Shown piece after piece: positions 61,349 through 64,000 of a stretch of DNA of 64,000 nucleotides (the first letter of the stretch is position 1; every line of letters starts with the position of its first letter). The notes below the pieces were generated by a model. The model was not told the DNA's origin. It searched no databases and worked only from the letters and a program-made list of their open reading frames with translations. The DNA is taken from the NCBI RefSeq assembly GCF_000756615.1, contig NZ_CP009288.1:3596001-3660000 (forward strand), in the 5' to 3' direction. This stretch comes from Paenibacillus durus. Lineage in GTDB: Bacteria; Bacillota; Bacilli; Paenibacillales; Paenibacillaceae. Both the position numbers and the translations under genes were made by a program.

Positions 61349-62620
61349 TTAAATAAGTTCCTTATCACTGCCCGCAGCAACAGTTCTGAACGTTCCCGAC
61401 TCTATGCAATGGATAAATTCCGGTATGACCCGGAATAAATCTCCGACAATACCGTAGTCGGCATATTGAAATATAGGCGCGCCGGCATCAGAATTGATCG
61501 CAATAATCATCTCTGACTTATCCATGCCGACCGTATGCTGGAGCGCGCCCGAAATGCCGCATGCGATATAAAGACTCGGCTTCACGATAACGCCCGTTTG
61601 GCCAATTTGTCTTGAAGCTTCCAGCCATCCTTCATCGATCAGCGGACGGGTAGCGCCAATCTCCGCCCCGATCGTCCCGGCCAGCTTGTGAATCAGCGGC
61701 AGATTCGCAGCCGTACCGATCCCCCGGCCGACAGCGACAATGGAATCGGCCTGTCCGAGCTTGAAGCGCTTTCCTTCCTGCAATATCCTTTTCCCCAGCG
61801 TATATACAGACTGCATTACAGGATATTCATCACTGAAGTCCAGAATCATTCCTGCGGGATGCCCGGAACGATCGGCTCTTGGGAAGACGCGTTCTTTCAA
61901 CGTCGCCATCTGGGGAGAATGATGCGGAATGACGATCCGGGCCAGAACGCCGCCGCCAAGCGCAGGACGGGTAATAATCAACCGGCGGGTTACCGGCTCC
62001 AAGCTTAAATCCGTGCAATCCGCGCACAATCCGGTCCCCAGCTTTGCAGCGATTCGCGGAAACAGGGAACGGCCGTGTTCCGTTGCTCCTCCGAGAAATA
62101 TATCCGGCTGTCTTCTCGCCAGCACATCGGCGATTATGCGGGTAAGAACATCTTCCGCATAGAAAGGAAGCCAGTCCAAATCAAGCAGCCATATCTCATC
62201 AACACCGCAGCGCATCACTTCCCCGGCAAGCTGACGGCTGCCGTTTCCGGCTATGATCGCCGCTATTTTGAAGGAATCCGATTCTCCGGTGAGCGACCTC
62301 GCAGCCCCGATTGCCTCATAGGACGATTCATTCATAACTCCGCCGGTGTGTTCGATATAAACACATATCACAGTGGGCCGATGTTCGCTGATCTTATCTG
62401 CCGCTGCGGAGTTGTTCGCCGCTGTCTCCTTATCCTCTTCCGGCCACTCGGTAGAATCCTGGCGTATCGCCTTGTTCGGACATGATGATGCGCAAAATCC
62501 GCACTCCATGCATCGCTCATCGTCGATGACTGCCACGATTCCGTTAACGGATATTGCCTCGACCGGGCACATGCTTCTGCATATTCCGCACCCGCTGCAG
62601 TCGGTCTCGTGAATGATCAA
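61349..62620 (-). CDS. etfA: Electron transfer flavoprotein alpha subunit with N-terminal 2x[4Fe-4S] ferredoxin domain
   Basis: 423 residues from a TTG start after GGAGGAGGG. Residues 8-55 carry C-S-G-C-G-I-C-R-S-M-C-P and C-M-E-C-G-F-C-A-S-S-C-P. The rest is EtfA, with the FAD motifs R-Q-I-G-Q-T-G, G-I-S-G-A-L-Q-H and N-S-D-A-G-A-P-I. The fused ferredoxin domain is known from CarE of the electron-bifurcating caffeoyl-CoA reductase. It suggests exchange of electrons between ferredoxin, NADH and the dehydrogenase encoded in the same operon. Confidence 0.93.
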   Translation of the reverse strand: MIIHETDCSGCGICRSMCPVEAISVNGIVAVIDDERCMECGFCASSCPNKAIRQDSTEWPEEDKETAANNSAAADKISEHRPTVICVYIEHTGGVMNESSYEAIGAARSLTGESDSFKIAAIIAGNGSRQLAGEVMRCGVDEIWLLDLDWLPFYAEDVLTRIIADVLARRQPDIFLGGATEHGRSLFPRIAAKLGTGLCADCTDLSLEPVTRRLIITRPALGGGVLARIVIPHHSPQMATLKERVFPRADRSGHPAGMILDFSDEYPVMQSVYTLGKRILQEGKRFKLGQADSIVAVGRGIGTAANLPLIHKLAGTIGAEIGATRPLIDEGWLEASRQIGQTGVIVKPSLYIACGISGALQHTVGMDKSEMIIAINSDAGAPIFQYADYGIVGDLFRVIPEFIHCIESGTFRTVAAGSDKELI

Positions 62621-62623
62621 GCT

Positions 62624-63430
62624 CTACCCTCCTCCCTCCTGACCTTTGGCTCGGGTTAACCCGAGCCGGGAAACCAACCGAGAAACGCAGGCCGTATCCT
62701 CTTCAAATAGGTTAACTTCACCCTTTTGGCGTTTGCCGGCTTTAACCAAACGGGTCATCTCCAGTACTCGCGTCGGCGATCCCTTTAGTCCCATTCTTCC
62801 CGGGTCAGCGGCCAGGTGCTCCTCTGTCCAGATCGTTATCGTCTCCCTTCTCGCCCGAAGCGTTCCCCGTATCGTCGGCAGTCTTGGACGGTTGCTATGC
62901 TTTCGTACACTGAACAAAGCGGGGAGAGGCAGAACATACTCAAGCTCACAATCGCCGCATTCCTTGATAGCGGATATCTCCGGACTCCCCTCCTCATACC
63001 GAACATCGATCACCCTCGTTAAATGGGGAATACCCAAATACTCGGCTACTTCGGGACCGACTTGTCCCGTCTCCCCGTCTGAAGATTGCTCTCCCGTGAA
63101 AATCAGATCATACGGAGAAAGCTTCCGAATCGATGCGGCCAAAGTAAAGGAAGTCGCCAGCGTGTCCGCTCCCGCAAAAACCGGCGAGGACAGGAGTATG
63201 GCCCGATCGGCTCCCAAACTTAAAGCTTCCTTCAACGGTCCGGCGCATTGGGCCGGTCCCATTGAAATGCAGGTTAACCTTCCCCCGCAAGCCTCCTTGA
63301 GCTTAAGCGCCGCTTCCAAGGCAAACAGATCATTCCGGTTATTGCATAATTCGAACTGATCCCTCCCCTCCACGTTATCGGAAGTGCTTTCATTAACCGG
63401 AATCTGCTTGAGACAAACAAGAATCTCCAA
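62624..63430 (-). CDS. etfB: Electron transfer flavoprotein beta subunit
   Basis: 268 residues from a TTG at 63430, 6 bases after GAGGTG, giving the family N-terminus M-E-I-L-V-C-L-K-Q-I-P. The T-G-E-Q-S-S-D-G-E-T-G-Q-V-G-P motif near residue 120 fits EtfB nucleotide binding. It is the first gene of the biosynthetic operon and pairs with the ferredoxin-fused EtfA four bases downstream. Confidence 0.92.
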   Translation of the reverse strand: MEILVCLKQIPVNESTSDNVEGRDQFELCNNRNDLFALEAALKLKEACGGRLTCISMGPAQCAGPLKEALSLGADRAILLSSPVFAGADTLATSFTLAASIRKLSPYDLIFTGEQSSDGETGQVGPEVAEYLGIPHLTRVIDVRYEEGSPEISAIKECGDCELEYVLPLPALFSVRKHSNRPRLPTIRGTLRARRETITIWTEEHLAADPGRMGLKGSPTRVLEMTRLVKAGKRQKGEVNLFEEDTACVSRLVSRLGLTRAKGQEGGG

Positions 63431-63668
63431 TCTTTTCACCTCACTTTGGTTAGAATGGGTTTCTCGTCATTTGTTTTAATTTTTTGGAAAATATCTACAT
63501 TATTTTACAACCAATAATAGAATAGTCCTAATAAACGTCATTCCCTATGAATAATATCACTTTTTTGTAAGTCAATACATTTTTTGTTTATTTATCCAAT
63601 AGCAAAGATTCAGATATCCGCGATGGGGATGGTTTGGAAAGATATTACGGCAACTAACTCCCGGCTGC
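63431..63668 (-). promoter_or_regulatory. AT-rich promoter region of the biosynthetic operon
   Basis: The only sizeable gap upstream of the 22 kb operon. A candidate -35 TTGACT (63570-63575) is followed by poor -10 candidates (TATTCA or ATTCAT near 63547-63553). A/T tracts upstream may act as an UP element. No Fnr-type box was seen. There is no gene here. Confidence 0.45.
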
Positions 63669-63728
63669 AAAAAAAGCCAAACGAGCTGCACCGGCACATC
63701 CATCCGGAAGCAACTCATTTGGCTTTTT
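63669..63728 (-). terminator. Terminator after ricA
   Basis: AAAAAGCCAAA-GAG ... CTC-TTTGGCTTTTT: a long stem with T runs on both strands, 39 bases after the ricA stop. It insulates the biosynthetic operon from the upstream gene. Confidence 0.8.
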
Positions 63729-63766
63729 ATCATCTGCAAAAAGTTCTGGGCCTACAAGTCCTAGCT

Positions 63767-64000
63767 TTATTCACCGCATTTGGAAGGCGGAGCTTCGCTG
63801 CCGGCCTCGACATTGATTTTTTCCGAAACGGTGTCCCGGATGACGGAAACGACCAGCTGCAGCAGGTAATTGATATCGGTCTGGCTCTGCTGGAATTCGG
63901 TGACCAGCGGAATGCTGTCGATCTCATCCTGCAGATCATTGATTTCGTCCTCGATCTTCGTTACCATCGCTTTATTGCCAAAGCTTTCGAAGGCGACGAT
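63767..64000 (-). CDS. ricA: RicA/YmcA family protein, C-terminal part (cut by right edge)
   Basis: 78 residues are visible, without a stop up to the edge. L-Q-D-E-I-D-S-I-P-L-V-T-E-F near the middle and N-Y-L-L-Q-L-V-V-S-V-I near the end match the C-terminal half of B. subtilis YmcA (RicA). It belongs to the RicAFT complex that promotes mRNA maturation, sporulation, competence and biofilm formation. In B. subtilis ymcA precedes cotE; here about 62 kb separates them. The tail C-G-E keeps one Cys. Confidence 0.8.
   Translation of the reverse strand: MVAFESFGNKAMVTKIEDEINDLQDEIDSIPLVTEFQQSQTDINYLLQLVVSVIRDTVSEKINVEAGSEAPPSKCGE

Noticed and set aside
1..64000. Insertion sequences, prophage, CRISPR arrays, tRNA or rRNA genes
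   Set aside because: No transposase, integrase, phage structural gene, repeat-spacer array or cloverleaf-like sequence was seen on reading both strands; only a dedicated search could exclude small remnants.

Overview
The window reads as chromosome from a Paenibacillus-like, spore-forming Firmicute. It carries an outer spore coat gene (cotE), the end of a RicA/YmcA gene, a YpdA-type bacillithiol reductase and a BmrCD-type exporter. Genes have strong AGGAGG-type ribosome sites, frequent GTG/TTG starts and moderately GC-rich codons. No tRNA, rRNA, CRISPR array, insertion sequence or prophage gene was seen.

Layout. 0-16 kb: chromosomal housekeeping and small accessory genes. These are a partial amidoligase-like gene, cotE, an aromatic-acid-exporter-family membrane protein, an SsuABC-type uptake system, rsgA, a HAD phosphatase, an MFS pump with a divergent regulator, an ArsR/DUF2087 regulator, ypdA and a HesB-like gene. 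Two copies of a structured ~110 bp repeat and several very small genes lie here. 16-21 kb: a BmrCD-like heterodimeric ABC exporter behind a leader peptide and attenuator, then a YcaQ-type glycosylase. 22-29 kb: a HEPN-like protein, a four-helix copper protein, a CobW/G3E GTPase, MoaB, and an ArsR-controlled ABC-2 export operon.

29-37 kb is an anaerobic redox island. A leftward operon encodes a NifX-like protein, O-acetylhomoserine sulfhydrylase and two nitrogenase-like (NifD/NifK-related) subunits. It is preceded by a perfect TGTGA-N6-TCACA Fnr/Crp-type palindrome. Next to it, a two-gene fused 2-oxoacid:ferredoxin oxidoreductase could supply reduced ferredoxin. The combination resembles nitrogenase-like sulfur salvage (methylthio-alkane reductase type) more than N2 fixation. 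37-41 kb holds NAD salvage genes (pncB, pncA) with an NrtR-like Nudix regulator.

41-63.4 kb is one biosynthetic gene cluster, read leftward from about 63.5 kb, with an Sfp-type phosphopantetheinyl transferase convergent at its end. In order of transcription it encodes EtfB, a ferredoxin-fused EtfA, a carrier protein, an acyl ligase, an N-type ATP pyrophosphatase, a long KamA-type radical SAM aminomutase, an AsnB-type amidotransferase, an acyl-CoA dehydrogenase, two C-A-PCP peptide synthetases, a thioesterase, a 2-hydroxyacyl-CoA dehydratase activase, a MATE exporter and two dehydratase subunits. It joins nonribosomal peptide assembly to oxygen-sensitive, ferredoxin/ETF-linked acyl-CoA chemistry otherwise known from amino-acid-fermenting anaerobes. 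I recognise no described product for this combination, and it is the main candidate for a new system. The two synthetases share a block of 333 identical residues in their condensation domains, so one arose recently from the other or the two were homogenised by gene conversion.

The left and right edges carry cotE and ricA/ymcA, which are neighbours in Bacillus subtilis. The 62 kb between them may therefore be largely lineage-specific insertion.
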